From assembly GCA_041672845.1 (NCBI GenBank), contig JBAYYV010000004.1:62001-126000 (forward strand): DNA of 64,000 nucleotides, in the 5' to 3' direction. Source of the DNA: JBAYDV01 sp041672845 (GTDB taxonomy: Bacteria; Bacteroidota; Bacteroidia; Bacteroidales; UBA932). This document shows, one piece after another, positions 34,951-44,196 of this stretch. Made by a program: the position numbers and the translations under genes. The number at the start of each line of letters is the position of its first letter. Position 1 is the first letter of the stretch. The notes under the pieces were generated by a model that was not told the DNA's origin, did no database searches, and worked only from the letters and a program-made list of their open reading frames with translations.

Positions 34951-35652
34951 ATGGAAGAAATATATAGAAAAATGTCCGATGAAGAATTTTCAGATATAAA
35001 ATCTCGTATCCTTTATGAAGATAACCACATAATAATAATTAATAAATATTCTGGTGAAATAGTACAGGCTGATAAAACAGGAGATGAGTCTTTAGGTGAA
35101 ACTCTTAAGACTTTTATAGCCATAAAAGATAATAAGCCTGGCAGAGTTTATATAGGTGTGCCTCATCGTTTAGATCGTCCAGTAAGTGGTATTTCTATGT
35201 TCGCTAAAACATCTAAAGCCTTAGAAAGACTTAATAAGATGTTTAGAGAAGGAGAAATCCACAAATATTACTGGGCTTTGACAGAAAATTGTCCAGAACC
35301 TAAAGAAGGAGAATTGCATGACTGGATTAGAAGAAATCAAAAACAAAACAAATCCTACATATGTAATGAGGGTGATAACGGTGCTAAAGAAGCTAAATTA
35401 AAATACCACTTGATAAAACCCACTAAAAAATATTTCTTAGTAGAAATAGAATTGTTAACAGGCAGACATCATCAAATTAGATGTCAGCTAGCTAATATGA
35501 ATTGTAAAATTAAAGGTGATTTAAAATATGGTTCTAGAAGATCTAATCCTGACGGAAGTATTTCATTACATGCTAGATACATAAAATTTATACATCCTAT
35601 TAAAAAAGAGGAAATTTGTGTAACCGCCCCTACTTATATGGAAAAATATTAA
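34951..35652 (+). CDS. RluA-family pseudouridine synthase
   Basis: 233 residues. The catalytic motif is HRLDRPVSGISMFAKT (Asp in RLDRPVSG; most RluA members read RLDxxTSG, and RLDRPVSG is a known variant). GRHHQIRCQLA is the C-terminal motif. It modifies uridines in rRNA or tRNA, target site not determinable. No S4 domain, so closer to short RluA/RluD-like enzymes. Coupled to panB. Confidence 0.9.
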   Translation: MEEIYRKMSDEEFSDIKSRILYEDNHIIIINKYSGEIVQADKTGDESLGETLKTFIAIKDNKPGRVYIGVPHRLDRPVSGISMFAKTSKALERLNKMFREGEIHKYYWALTENCPEPKEGELHDWIRRNQKQNKSYICNEGDNGAKEAKLKYHLIKPTKKYFLVEIELLTGRHHQIRCQLANMNCKIKGDLKYGSRRSNPDGSISLHARYIKFIHPIKKEEICVTAPTYMEKY

Positions 35653-35679
35653 TAATAAATTATATATATTACACTAGAA

Positions 35680-36735
35680 CTAATAATCTAAGACATAGCA
35701 ATATTCATCATATTTTTTCAATATTTCTTCGACGTATTCTATAGTTTCCTTACCACGAAATCGTTTAAAATTTTCGATTTCTATATCTTTATAATAATCT
35801 AGATTCATCATGTTCATCATAGTAGCTACGTTATCCCAGATATATGGGTTCTTACCATGGAAGGCTGTAAAATCCATACACGATTTCATTCTGCCTTCAC
35901 CTGCGTTATAAGCTCCTAAAGTAAACTTAACTACATTTGCTGAGTCTTTATCCATAGTATAATACATTTTCTGAAGGTAAGCCAAATGTGCTGCTCCAGC
36001 TTTTATATTAGTAGCAGGATCATATAGATTAGTAATACCATATGCTTCAGCTGTAGAAGGTTTTATCTGCATAAGTCCTACGGCACTCTTAGATGAATGT
36101 GCCCCCATAACAAATCTTGATTCTTGATAAACAAGCGCTGCTAAAAGTTTCCAATCCCAGCCTAATGTTTTAGCATAATATTTTATAATGTCATCATACG
36201 GTGATAAAGTTTTCATATTTTCAGTACTCAATGAATAAGATCTAAAATATCTATAAAGCTGCCTACGATATGACGGAGTCTGTTTATAAAATGATAACCA
36301 ATTATTAAAATCTAACAAGGCTATCATATCATCTGGTCTAAAAGCATAAGCAAAATCTTGTATATTGGGTCCTACTAATACTGAATCTTTATATGTATTT
36401 ATATAAGCAGTGTCTTTTAAATCAAACACTACTACATCGACAGAATCTCTTAATAATAAATTCCAACTATTAACTTGTATAAAAGGAGCTATAATATGTA
36501 ATTTTTTAGAGGTTTTAGAGGCATATTTAGATAATAGTTCATAATTGAAACCTATCTTATAACCTTTTCTTTTAGCTGCATAAATTCTAGTGTTTAGTTC
36601 TAAAGCAGCATTAATAGAAACATCAGAATTCAGAGAATAACTAAAAACTTCAGGCTGTCGAGTACAAGTCTGAGTTAACATTATTATTATTAAAAGCGAT
36701 ACCGCTGTAATAATATATTTATACGGTTTAATCAT
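35680..36735 (-). CDS. MltF-like membrane-bound lytic transglycosylase
   Basis: 351 residues with a lipoprotein signal ending LTQTC. The N-terminal part (~40-150) resembles a substrate-binding-protein fragment but is much shorter than in E. coli MltF. The C-terminal SLT domain has the catalytic Glu in AALVYQESRFV, then SAVGLMQIKPSTAEAYG and TLGAYNAGEGRM. Cleaves the MurNAc-GlcNAc bond of peptidoglycan to 1,6-anhydro products. Last gene of a probable pncB-porin-transglycosylase transcript. Confidence 0.85.
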   Translation of the reverse strand: MIKPYKYIITAVSLLIIIMLTQTCTRQPEVFSYSLNSDVSINAALELNTRIYAAKRKGYKIGFNYELLSKYASKTSKKLHIIAPFIQVNSWNLLLRDSVDVVVFDLKDTAYINTYKDSVLVGPNIQDFAYAFRPDDMIALLDFNNWLSFYKQTPSYRRQLYRYFRSYSLSTENMKTLSPYDDIIKYYAKTLGWDWKLLAALVYQESRFVMGAHSSKSAVGLMQIKPSTAEAYGITNLYDPATNIKAGAAHLAYLQKMYYTMDKDSANVVKFTLGAYNAGEGRMKSCMDFTAFHGKNPYIWDNVATMMNMMNLDYYKDIEIENFKRFRGKETIEYVEEILKKYDEYCYVLDY

Positions 36736-36755
36736 ATAAAATCAAATCATATTAT

Positions 36756-38963
36756 CTATCGATAATAGAATGGCCAATATATTCCTACTTTTAATCCGTT
36801 TTTAGGTTTTATATAATTATAAGCAGAAAAATAATCACTTGTCGGCCAGCCTAAGGCTACATTGGTATATTTAATGAATATACAAGCTCGCTTCCATTGT
36901 ACATTTATAAAAGCATCTATATATGGTGTATTTCCTATTTCAAGTTTATTTTGTAAGGTAAAAGCAGCACTTTCTGGATTATATGCTGGAGCATAATATT
37001 TAGTATTATATGTCATATCAGCACCTATCTGCATTCTCATAACATCTTTCTTAACATTGAATTCTAAAAAATACCTCATATGTGCTGACAGCTTCGGTAA
37101 TGGTAAAATATCTTGATTATTAGATGCTTGAAATAATAATTGATTATTTAAATGCAAACATCCTAATTCAAAATTCTTTTGTAAATAAGCACTCATTACG
37201 TTTATCACATTAGAATTCTGTCTTATCATACCTTCCGTATCATGATAAATATAACTATTTATTAAAGAATAACCAAAAAAGGCAGATATCTTCCATTTAG
37301 GAATATCTAATTTACCAGTTATTCTAGATGTAGAAACTTTAGCAAAATCATTTGACCATTTTAAATGATTCGTATATAAATTATTTGATAGATAATCTGG
37401 ACGTTTATTAGATGTTTCTAATGAAGCATATAAATTAATAGGCTCTTTTTTATTCTTAAATGGATACATAGAAAAACAGATATCACCTTTAAAAATGACA
37501 TCATTTTGATGATATCCAGTAAAACCATATTTACCTAGAGCATTCCATTTTATATACTTTCTAAAACGACCATCAGCAGCGGCATATACATATGAATTAG
37601 ATAGATAAGTATTATTAGTACCTGAAATATACATAGATGGATTAAAACTATAATACCACATATTTTCTATATCTATACCACCAGTAACCGTAGATACCAT
37701 CGCATCGACAGACCAAGGCTGAAGTTTAATATAAAATTTATTTTCAATTTTTATAAGTGATAAGGAATCATTAGAACTAGTAGGATTTATATAGAATTTA
37801 TTATTATAAAAAGATCTTCCTACATCATCTGTAAGTGCTATATTGTCAGTATAAGCTTTTGAATATTTAGCATACTCTCCGTAATGTCCGAAGAAAACAG
37901 TCGTACCATCTCTTTCTATTGCCAGAGTATCTTGAATAGGTTTTACAATAGTATCATTAGAGCTACTAGTCATAACACCCGTAGAATCTACAATAGGGAC
38001 AATATTTATAGTAGAAGTATCTTCTAAAGATTCCGTGGTTTTACCTATTCCAAATTTACTCAAATCAAGTCTCATACGATAAGATTGATTAATATAAAAT
38101 TGGTGTTTTTTAGTAGTATTAGACGCATCTCCTAAATTTACAGCTATAATCTTAGCATCCATAAGTGTGTCTAATACTTCTGAAGCCTTTTGGATACCAC
38201 CATTTTCAGTTCTAATAGCTGAATAACCTATATATCCAGCATGTAAATTATATTGTTCACCTAAATAATTAGTAGTAATAGCTATCGATTTGCTATTCGA
38301 TCTTTCATTTACTAATTGTCCTTTTCCACCATATTGCTTATACAAAAAACAGATGTTCCATTTAGGTGTAATATTCTGAGTATGAAGAAATCTCATACTA
38401 GATTCTTCTTTATCTTTCGATGATAACAAAGTACCCCAATATCCTAATTCAGTATATGGAGATTTGACATTATAAATAGGCTGATCACTAGGATCATTAG
38501 TATATTCCATATATGGAGTCATAGGTTCGAATTCCTCCACATGTCTCCTCTCAAAGAAATTATAATATTGCATAGGAGAGCCGACTACACCTAAATATGT
38601 AGCATTTACATCTCTCTTAAAATAAGGATATTCAGTATACCATTCATTATAGGTAGTATCGATAGGTGCATAAGTAAGTTCCCCTTTATATGTATCCATA
38701 TTCATTAACAAAATCCTTTTATAATGTAAAGAATCTGGTATAGAATAAGAACGCATAATACGAGGAGTGATTCTCCTAATACTATCTTTAATAGCTCTTG
38801 CTTTTTTCTCAGCAGTTATGATACTATCTTTTCTAATCAGCTGTAATTCTTTTTTACTCAAAGTCTTAGTACTATCTGGCAATGACTGTGCTATAGACTG
38901 ATATGAAAAGGAAGATATCAGAAATACAATTAATATGGTGATATACGTTTTTCCTGTATACAT
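36756..38963 (-). CDS. Putative outer-membrane porin (Porin_10 type)
   Basis: 735 residues with a signal peptide (ITILIVFLISSFSYQSIAQ). The rest alternates hydrophobic and polar residues in short strands with aromatic girdles (YNFFERRHVEEFEP, YTELGYWGTLL, HLKWSNDF) and ends in an aromatic residue context (GIYWPFYYR), the look of a large beta-barrel. Matches the Bacteroidota-specific putative porin family by opening, length and layout. Channel specificity unknown. Four bases downstream of pncB. Confidence 0.75.
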   Translation of the reverse strand: MYTGKTYITILIVFLISSFSYQSIAQSLPDSTKTLSKKELQLIRKDSIITAEKKARAIKDSIRRITPRIMRSYSIPDSLHYKRILLMNMDTYKGELTYAPIDTTYNEWYTEYPYFKRDVNATYLGVVGSPMQYYNFFERRHVEEFEPMTPYMEYTNDPSDQPIYNVKSPYTELGYWGTLLSSKDKEESSMRFLHTQNITPKWNICFLYKQYGGKGQLVNERSNSKSIAITTNYLGEQYNLHAGYIGYSAIRTENGGIQKASEVLDTLMDAKIIAVNLGDASNTTKKHQFYINQSYRMRLDLSKFGIGKTTESLEDTSTINIVPIVDSTGVMTSSSNDTIVKPIQDTLAIERDGTTVFFGHYGEYAKYSKAYTDNIALTDDVGRSFYNNKFYINPTSSNDSLSLIKIENKFYIKLQPWSVDAMVSTVTGGIDIENMWYYSFNPSMYISGTNNTYLSNSYVYAAADGRFRKYIKWNALGKYGFTGYHQNDVIFKGDICFSMYPFKNKKEPINLYASLETSNKRPDYLSNNLYTNHLKWSNDFAKVSTSRITGKLDIPKWKISAFFGYSLINSYIYHDTEGMIRQNSNVINVMSAYLQKNFELGCLHLNNQLLFQASNNQDILPLPKLSAHMRYFLEFNVKKDVMRMQIGADMTYNTKYYAPAYNPESAAFTLQNKLEIGNTPYIDAFINVQWKRACIFIKYTNVALGWPTSDYFSAYNYIKPKNGLKVGIYWPFYYR

Positions 38964-38967
38964 GTAA

Positions 38968-40440
38968 TTATTTCGATTCGTAATTAGCGATTTCGGAATA
39001 TAATAACTCTACCATCTGAATTTTCTGATTATAGAGACTATCTGAAATATTCACTTTATAATAATGGGGATTAAGAAGTCTAGTTTGAGTTTTATTTAAG
39101 CATTTCAAGTTAGAGAAATAATAATCCCTTCTATCTTTAATATTAGGTATATTCCAAATTATTTCACCGTCTTTTATCATCTGTTTCTGAAGCTGACGAT
39201 AGGTATAACTACCTGCTTCAAACGTAGTTCTTCTAGTTCTATCAGATTCTTGTCGAAGTATTATCTTTTTAGAAGATTTAATATCTTGTGACATATGATC
39301 TCCCTTAAGACAAGTAACATCTCCTTGGAAGAACCGATGTTTAATAATTCTATATGTGATTTGAAAACCTGGATTAGTAAGTTTTTCTTTATTATCAGAA
39401 ATTTTCATAACTGGTTTTCCATCAAACTGCACTAATTTATAAATATTGCCGAAAGGTAGAGTTCCCTTCATCGCCATTACTGAATCCCCTACTCCATAAA
39501 TATCTATAATAGCATTTTGTCTTTCAAGGTCAGAAATAAGATTTTCATCTAAAGAATTAGTGACAGCTATTTTACACTTCCACAATTCAGCCATATCCAA
39601 TTCTTGTCTACATTTATTTGATAAATATGAAAGATCTCCACTATCTAATCTAACTCCATAAATATTTGAATAACTATCATCTATCCCATTGTTTTTAAAG
39701 GCTTTAATTGCGTTTTTAACACCACATTTAAGAGTATCATAAGTATCTATTAACAATAAAATATCTTCACCTTTATGAGATTTAATATAATTATCAAAAG
39801 CCTCATATTCATTATTTATACCAAATCCGAAAGCATTGATATATGAATGAGCCATAGAACCTCTACTTTCTATTCCATATTTAGCAGCAATAACTACATT
39901 AGAGATGTATTTACAACCACCGATATATGTGGCTTTACTACCAAAGGTAGATGCTAATGGACCGTTTGATTGTCTAGAACCAAATTCATATACTATTTTA
40001 GAAGATGCTCTGGTTATTCTAGAAGTTTTAGTAGCCACCCTCATCTGATGATTCATGATATTTAAAAGAGGAGTTTCCAAAAGCTGAGCCTGAATAATAG
40101 GAGCTTCTATCGTGATAATAGGTTGATTAGCAAAGGCTATTTCACCTTCTTTCATAGCATAAACATTACCTGTAAACTTGATATTTTTCAAATATTCACG
40201 GAAATTTTTGTAGTCATCTCCAGGAAGAATTTTTTCGAAGAATCCTTCAGGAGTATCCCCTAAATGATTAACGGCATTTAAAACTTCCTCTACGCCAGAT
40301 ACTAAAGCCCAGTTATTATTCTCAGGGGCAGATCTAAAATAAAGATTAAAAATAGCAATTTCATCCTTCATCCCTCTGTCGAATAAGGACTTAGCTTGCA
40401 TATATTGGTACTTATCGGAATAATATGAAAAATTATACAT
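38968..40440 (-). CDS. pncB: Nicotinate phosphoribosyltransferase
   Basis: About 490 residues. ATP-assisted conversion of nicotinate and PRPP to NaMN, entry to NAD salvage. Motifs EFGSRQSNGPLASTFGS, the SMAHSYINAFGFG histidine segment, LLLIDTYDTLKCG and YGVRLDSGDLSYLS are present. Start ATG 40440 is chosen because a -7 box (TAACTTTG, 40467-40460) lies so near that the alternative upstream TTG would precede the transcript start. Downstream genes encode a porin and a lytic transglycosylase. Confidence 0.93.
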   Translation of the reverse strand: MYNFSYYSDKYQYMQAKSLFDRGMKDEIAIFNLYFRSAPENNNWALVSGVEEVLNAVNHLGDTPEGFFEKILPGDDYKNFREYLKNIKFTGNVYAMKEGEIAFANQPIITIEAPIIQAQLLETPLLNIMNHQMRVATKTSRITRASSKIVYEFGSRQSNGPLASTFGSKATYIGGCKYISNVVIAAKYGIESRGSMAHSYINAFGFGINNEYEAFDNYIKSHKGEDILLLIDTYDTLKCGVKNAIKAFKNNGIDDSYSNIYGVRLDSGDLSYLSNKCRQELDMAELWKCKIAVTNSLDENLISDLERQNAIIDIYGVGDSVMAMKGTLPFGNIYKLVQFDGKPVMKISDNKEKLTNPGFQITYRIIKHRFFQGDVTCLKGDHMSQDIKSSKKIILRQESDRTRRTTFEAGSYTYRQLQKQMIKDGEIIWNIPNIKDRRDYYFSNLKCLNKTQTRLLNPHYYKVNISDSLYNQKIQMVELLYSEIANYESK

Positions 40441-40459
40441 ATCTATAAGTTTTAACAAG

Positions 40460-40467
40460 CAAAGTTA
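40460..40467 (-). promoter_or_regulatory. -7 box for pncB operon
   Basis: Minus strand TAACTTTG, followed by C. Predicted start about 40453, only about a dozen bases before ATG 40440. No TTTG at the expected -33 position. Confidence 0.55.
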
Positions 40468-40481
40468 CCATTTTATTTTAT

Positions 40482-40489
40482 TATTTTTG
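40482..40489 (+). promoter_or_regulatory. -7 box for the sugar-kinase/RapZ gene
   Basis: TATTTTTG on the plus strand, 15 bp from the opposing pncB box, so the two promoters are back to back and share DNA. Predicted start near 40496, before ATG 40508. Confidence 0.5.
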
Positions 40490-40507
40490 TGTTTAAATAG
40501 ATATAAT

Positions 40508-42055
40508 ATGAAAGAGATTATCGCTTTATTCGAGAAATATTACGGATATTCCCCTATCGAGATAAAAAAGATAGCTACATCGGGTAGCAATAGAAAATAT
40601 TTTAGATTAACATTAAAAGATACTAAATATGTAATAGGTGTCTCAGGTAGTTCGGTAAAAGAAAATAAAGCTTTTTGGGCCATATCCAAACATTTCGAAT
40701 CTAAAGGACTTCCAGTTCCTTCTGTGCTATCGCACAATGAAGACTTTAGTATCTACTTACAGACAAGTGTAGGTGATACTTCTATTTTCGACATGGTAGC
40801 TAAAGGAAGAGAAGATGGTAATTATGATTTAATAGAAAGAAAGATTTTAAATAAAGCCATTTCGTATCTTCCTGCATTTCAATATGCTGGTAAAGATTTA
40901 GATTTTTCTATTTGTTATCCACAAGCTTCTTTTGATAAAAGAATGATATCTTTCGATTTAAACTATTTTAAATATTGTTTTTTAAAAACTGTCCATGCAT
41001 CTTTTAATGAACAATTATTAGAAGATGATTTCGATAAGTTATCTAAAAATTTATTAGAGTTCCCTTGTGATACTTTCATGTATAGAGATTTCCAAGCTCG
41101 CAACATAATGTTAAATCATGGCGAGCCATATTATATAGATTATCAAGGCGGCCGTCGAGGACCTATTTATTATGACTTAGTTTCATTTATTTGGCAAGCA
41201 CGTTCTCGGTTTCCACAAGATTTAAAAGATGAATTAATAAATACATATCTAGAAGCATTACAGAAAATAGCACCCTCTTATTTTACTAATAATATAATTT
41301 CTAAGAAAGATAATGTCGATACTTTTAAAAATAATTTAAAAATATTTGTTCTTTTTAGAAGCCTTCAAGTATTAGGAACATATGGATTCCGAGGTAAATT
41401 CGAAAAGAAAGCCCACTTTTTAGAAAGCATACCATTTGCATTAAAAAACTTAGGAGAACTTATCCATGGCATTAGCACTGATTCTATATCTCTTTCTAAA
41501 AAATATCCATACTTAATTAAAATTTTAAATGAAGTTATTGAATCTGAGGCTAAAAAGGCTGCAAATGATGAAAATATATTAGATAACAAGCATGCCATCT
41601 CCGAAGAATATTATATTAAAGGAACTAAAAGTCACTTAACCATAGACGTTTATAGTTTCTCTTATAAAAATCATATACCAGAAGATACAAGCGGCCATGG
41701 TGGTGGATATGTTTTCGACTGCCGTTCTGTTTCAAATCCTGGTAGATATCCTGAATATAAAAACAAATATGGCTGGGACGAAGAGGTCTTAGATTTTTTC
41801 CACCAAGAAAAAAATAAAGATGTAAATCAATGGATTAATGATATTATCCCCATTGTCGACAGACATGTAAAAAATTATATTGACCGCGATTTAACTCACC
41901 TCATGTTTTCTTTCGGATGCACAGGCGGACAACATCGTTCAGTTTATTCAGCAGAAAAAATAGCTAAATACATTCACGAAAAATATAACTTAGATGTAAA
42001 CCTCGAGCATCAAAAATGGGGTGTATTTAAGAATTTTCATAAAAAGGAACTATGA
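40508..42055 (+). CDS. AmgK-like sugar kinase fused to a RapZ C-terminal domain
   Basis: 515 residues from ATG 40508; a TTG at 40487 lies inside the predicted -7 box and is rejected. Residues ~1-330 are an aminoglycoside-phosphotransferase-fold kinase with the catalytic loop MYRDFQARNIML (Asp194) and metal-binding IDYQGGRRGP (Asp211). Residues ~374-508 match the RapZ C-terminal domain with YVFDCRSVSNPGRYP and the signature GCTGGQHRSVYSAE. AmgK phosphorylates MurNAc/GlcNAc at the anomeric position in cell-wall recycling; the RapZ C-domain in E. coli binds glucosamine-6-phosphate. The stop overlaps the start of a MurU-like nucleotidyltransferase gene (ATGA). Sugar specificity and sensing role are inferred. 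Confidence 0.85.
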   Translation: MKEIIALFEKYYGYSPIEIKKIATSGSNRKYFRLTLKDTKYVIGVSGSSVKENKAFWAISKHFESKGLPVPSVLSHNEDFSIYLQTSVGDTSIFDMVAKGREDGNYDLIERKILNKAISYLPAFQYAGKDLDFSICYPQASFDKRMISFDLNYFKYCFLKTVHASFNEQLLEDDFDKLSKNLLEFPCDTFMYRDFQARNIMLNHGEPYYIDYQGGRRGPIYYDLVSFIWQARSRFPQDLKDELINTYLEALQKIAPSYFTNNIISKKDNVDTFKNNLKIFVLFRSLQVLGTYGFRGKFEKKAHFLESIPFALKNLGELIHGISTDSISLSKKYPYLIKILNEVIESEAKKAANDENILDNKHAISEEYYIKGTKSHLTIDVYSFSYKNHIPEDTSGHGGGYVFDCRSVSNPGRYPEYKNKYGWDEEVLDFFHQEKNKDVNQWINDIIPIVDRHVKNYIDRDLTHLMFSFGCTGGQHRSVYSAEKIAKYIHEKYNLDVNLEHQKWGVFKNFHKKEL

Positions 42056-42804
42056 AAAAAACAGCTTTTATTTTCGCAGCAGGGATGGGAACTCGACTAA
42101 AACCATTAACAGACAATAAGCCAAAAGCACTAGTGGAGTATCATGGCAAACCTATGCTAGAAAATCTTCTAGATAAAATGGTAAAATTAGGTTATCAGCG
42201 AGTTATAATCAATACCTACCACTTCGCTTCGATGATAAAAGATTTTGTGGAAAATCAATATCAGCCCAAATTTAAAAAACAACCACTAGAAATATTATTA
42301 TCCGACGAATCTGATTTGCTCAGAGACACCGGCGGTGGATTAAAGCATGCTGCACATTTTTTTGATTGTAATTATTTCCTAGCACATAATGTCGATATTG
42401 ATTCTGATATAGATTTAAATGAATTACATGCTAAATACCGTGGTGAATTAGCCTGCCTGATCGTAAGTCCTCGCCCTACTTCTAGATATCTAATCTTCGA
42501 CCATGACATGAGACTACGAGCTTGGATAAATGAGAAAACAGGAGAAGTAAAATCCGCTTTTCCAGAACTAGCTAAACTTAACATACAAGAAATATTGAAT
42601 CTTAAAAATTCTGGTTATCAAAAACTTGCTTTCAGTGGAATACATTTAATCTCGACTGAAGTATTCAAATTAATGGATAATTATCAAGAAAGATTTTCTA
42701 TTATAGACTTTTACTTAGAACAGTCAAAAGACCACATAATCCGAGGTATTTCTGCACCTAATAATCACATCCTAGATTTAGGAAAAATCTCACTATTTAA
42801 ATAA
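42052..42804 (+). CDS. MurU-like sugar-1-phosphate nucleotidyltransferase
   Basis: 250 residues. Nucleotidyltransferase core: FAAGMGTRLKPLTDNKPKAL (residues ~8-27), DTGGGLKHAAHFF, and AHNVDIDSDIDL carrying the metal-binding Asp. It would convert a sugar alpha-1-phosphate plus UTP to a UDP-sugar; beside the AmgK-like kinase the best match is MurNAc-1-phosphate uridylyltransferase (MurU), the next step of the recycling pathway. Translationally coupled to the kinase (4-base overlap). Confidence 0.85.
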   Translation: MKKTAFIFAAGMGTRLKPLTDNKPKALVEYHGKPMLENLLDKMVKLGYQRVIINTYHFASMIKDFVENQYQPKFKKQPLEILLSDESDLLRDTGGGLKHAAHFFDCNYFLAHNVDIDSDIDLNELHAKYRGELACLIVSPRPTSRYLIFDHDMRLRAWINEKTGEVKSAFPELAKLNIQEILNLKNSGYQKLAFSGIHLISTEVFKLMDNYQERFSIIDFYLEQSKDHIIRGISAPNNHILDLGKISLFK

Positions 42805-42808
42805 TAAC

Positions 42809-44062
42809 TTACTTAACACGCATAGTCTTTTCTGGAGATACCCGAGCTATATATTGGGATGGGATGATTAAAATTAACATTATGATTATAAATGCTAAAC
42901 CATTCAATAGTAAAAAGGATGAAACATTAAAGTAAATAGGTACATGATCCACGAAATAATTTACTGGATTTAATTTAAGTATCTCGAAATAATATTGAAC
43001 TATCGAAAACACAATAGCGATAGCATCTCCGATTAACATTCCTTTCACAAGTAATGAACCTCCACGATAAATAAAAATATGTCTTATAGAACGATCTCTC
43101 ATTCCCAGAGATTTTAATAAACCTATCATAGAAATTTTTTCGAAGAGGATAATAAGTAAGCTAGAAACCATATTGAACCCAGCTACTATTATCATAAGTA
43201 ATAAAATAGCTCCTACATTGAAATCAAGTAATCCAAGCCAATCAAAAAGATGTGCATAAGTCTTATGAATATCAGTCAAAACCACGTCCGAATTTTCATC
43301 AGACGAACTAATAATTAAATTATCTATCTGCGATTTAATTTCATCTCTTTCATTATCAGAAATTTGATCATCTAATCTAATTTCTATATTTGATACCTGA
43401 TTTTTAGACCATTTATTTAGCTGTTGAACTTGACGAATATCAGTCACTACTAAAGTTTTATCGATCTGCTCTAACTGAATAGAATATATTCCTGAAATAA
43501 TAAAACGTCTAGCTTTTACCTGGTCACTTACGAAATAAGCATATATTTTATCACCTATATCGAAATTTAACATCTTGGCTAACCTTTTAGATATTAATAT
43601 TTCTTTAGAGCTTTTTTCTGTACTCAAATTTGGAATATGACCTTTTACAAGATGTTTCTCAAAAAAGGACATATCATAAAAAGAATCAACACCTTTAAAA
43701 AAAACAGCTTGTACTTCTAATGAAGTCTGTAACATACCTGGAACATATGCTACCCCATTAATAGAAGTAACGCCATCTATATTTTTTATATCATCTAAAT
43801 AATCAAAACGTTTATCTATAGGATATTTAACTTCACCTATTCTAGTACCCGGATACATTAAGTTAAGTTCGCCAGAAAAGCCACTTACTTTATCGGAAAT
43901 TTCTTTTTTAAAACCATCAGAAATAACCACAGCGATAACTATAACGAACATACTAATAGCTATAGAAATAATAGCAATCAGATTACTAATAGAACTGATT
44001 CTCTTTTTATTTGAGCCTAATTTACTCCCTATTTTTTTAGCTATATGTAAATTAATATTCAT
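42809..44062 (-). CDS. LolC/LolE-type ABC transporter permease
   Basis: 417 residues from ATG 44062-44060 (MNINLHIAKKIGS); the longer frame runs into tRNA-Gly and is rejected. One N-terminal membrane helix (~25-50), a large periplasmic MacB-type core domain (~55-260), and three C-terminal FtsX helices (~280-417). LolCDE extracts lipoproteins from the inner membrane for delivery to the outer membrane; no ATPase gene is adjacent, so assignment to Lol versus another FtsX-type exporter rests on overall resemblance. Confidence 0.82.
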   Translation of the reverse strand: MNINLHIAKKIGSKLGSNKKRISSISNLIAIISIAISMFVIVIAVVISDGFKKEISDKVSGFSGELNLMYPGTRIGEVKYPIDKRFDYLDDIKNIDGVTSINGVAYVPGMLQTSLEVQAVFFKGVDSFYDMSFFEKHLVKGHIPNLSTEKSSKEILISKRLAKMLNFDIGDKIYAYFVSDQVKARRFIISGIYSIQLEQIDKTLVVTDIRQVQQLNKWSKNQVSNIEIRLDDQISDNERDEIKSQIDNLIISSSDENSDVVLTDIHKTYAHLFDWLGLLDFNVGAILLLMIIVAGFNMVSSLLIILFEKISMIGLLKSLGMRDRSIRHIFIYRGGSLLVKGMLIGDAIAIVFSIVQYYFEILKLNPVNYFVDHVPIYFNVSSFLLLNGLAFIIIMLILIIPSQYIARVSPEKTMRVK

Positions 44063-44069
44063 ATATTTG
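44062..44069 (+). promoter_or_regulatory. -7 box for tRNA-Gly
   Basis: TATATTTG, 30 bases before the mature tRNA 5' end; no clean TTTG at -33. It overlaps the start codon region of the divergent LolC/E-type gene. Confidence 0.45.
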
Positions 44070-44098
44070 TAAGGCAAAAAATTTACCAATAATTTTAC

Positions 44099-44171
44099 GC
44101 GGAAATAGCTCAATTGGTAGAGCATCGGCTTCCCAAGCCGAAGGTCGCGAGTTCGAATCTCGTTTTCCGCT
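44099..44171 (+). tRNA. tRNA-Gly (anticodon CCC)
   Basis: Acceptor GCGGAAA/TTTCCGC with discriminator T; D arm TAGCTCAATTGGTAGAGCA; anticodon stem TCGGC/GCCGA around loop TTCCCAA (anticodon CCC); T arm CGCGAGTTCGAATCTCG. CCA not encoded. Confidence 0.95.
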
Positions 44172-44196
44172 CTAATTTTTCATTAAAGCATTCTCT

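Noticed and set aside
40456..40489. TTG starts for pncB (40458) and the sugar-kinase gene (40487)
   Set aside because: Both lie at or before the predicted -7 boxes, and ATG starts just downstream match expected N-termini.
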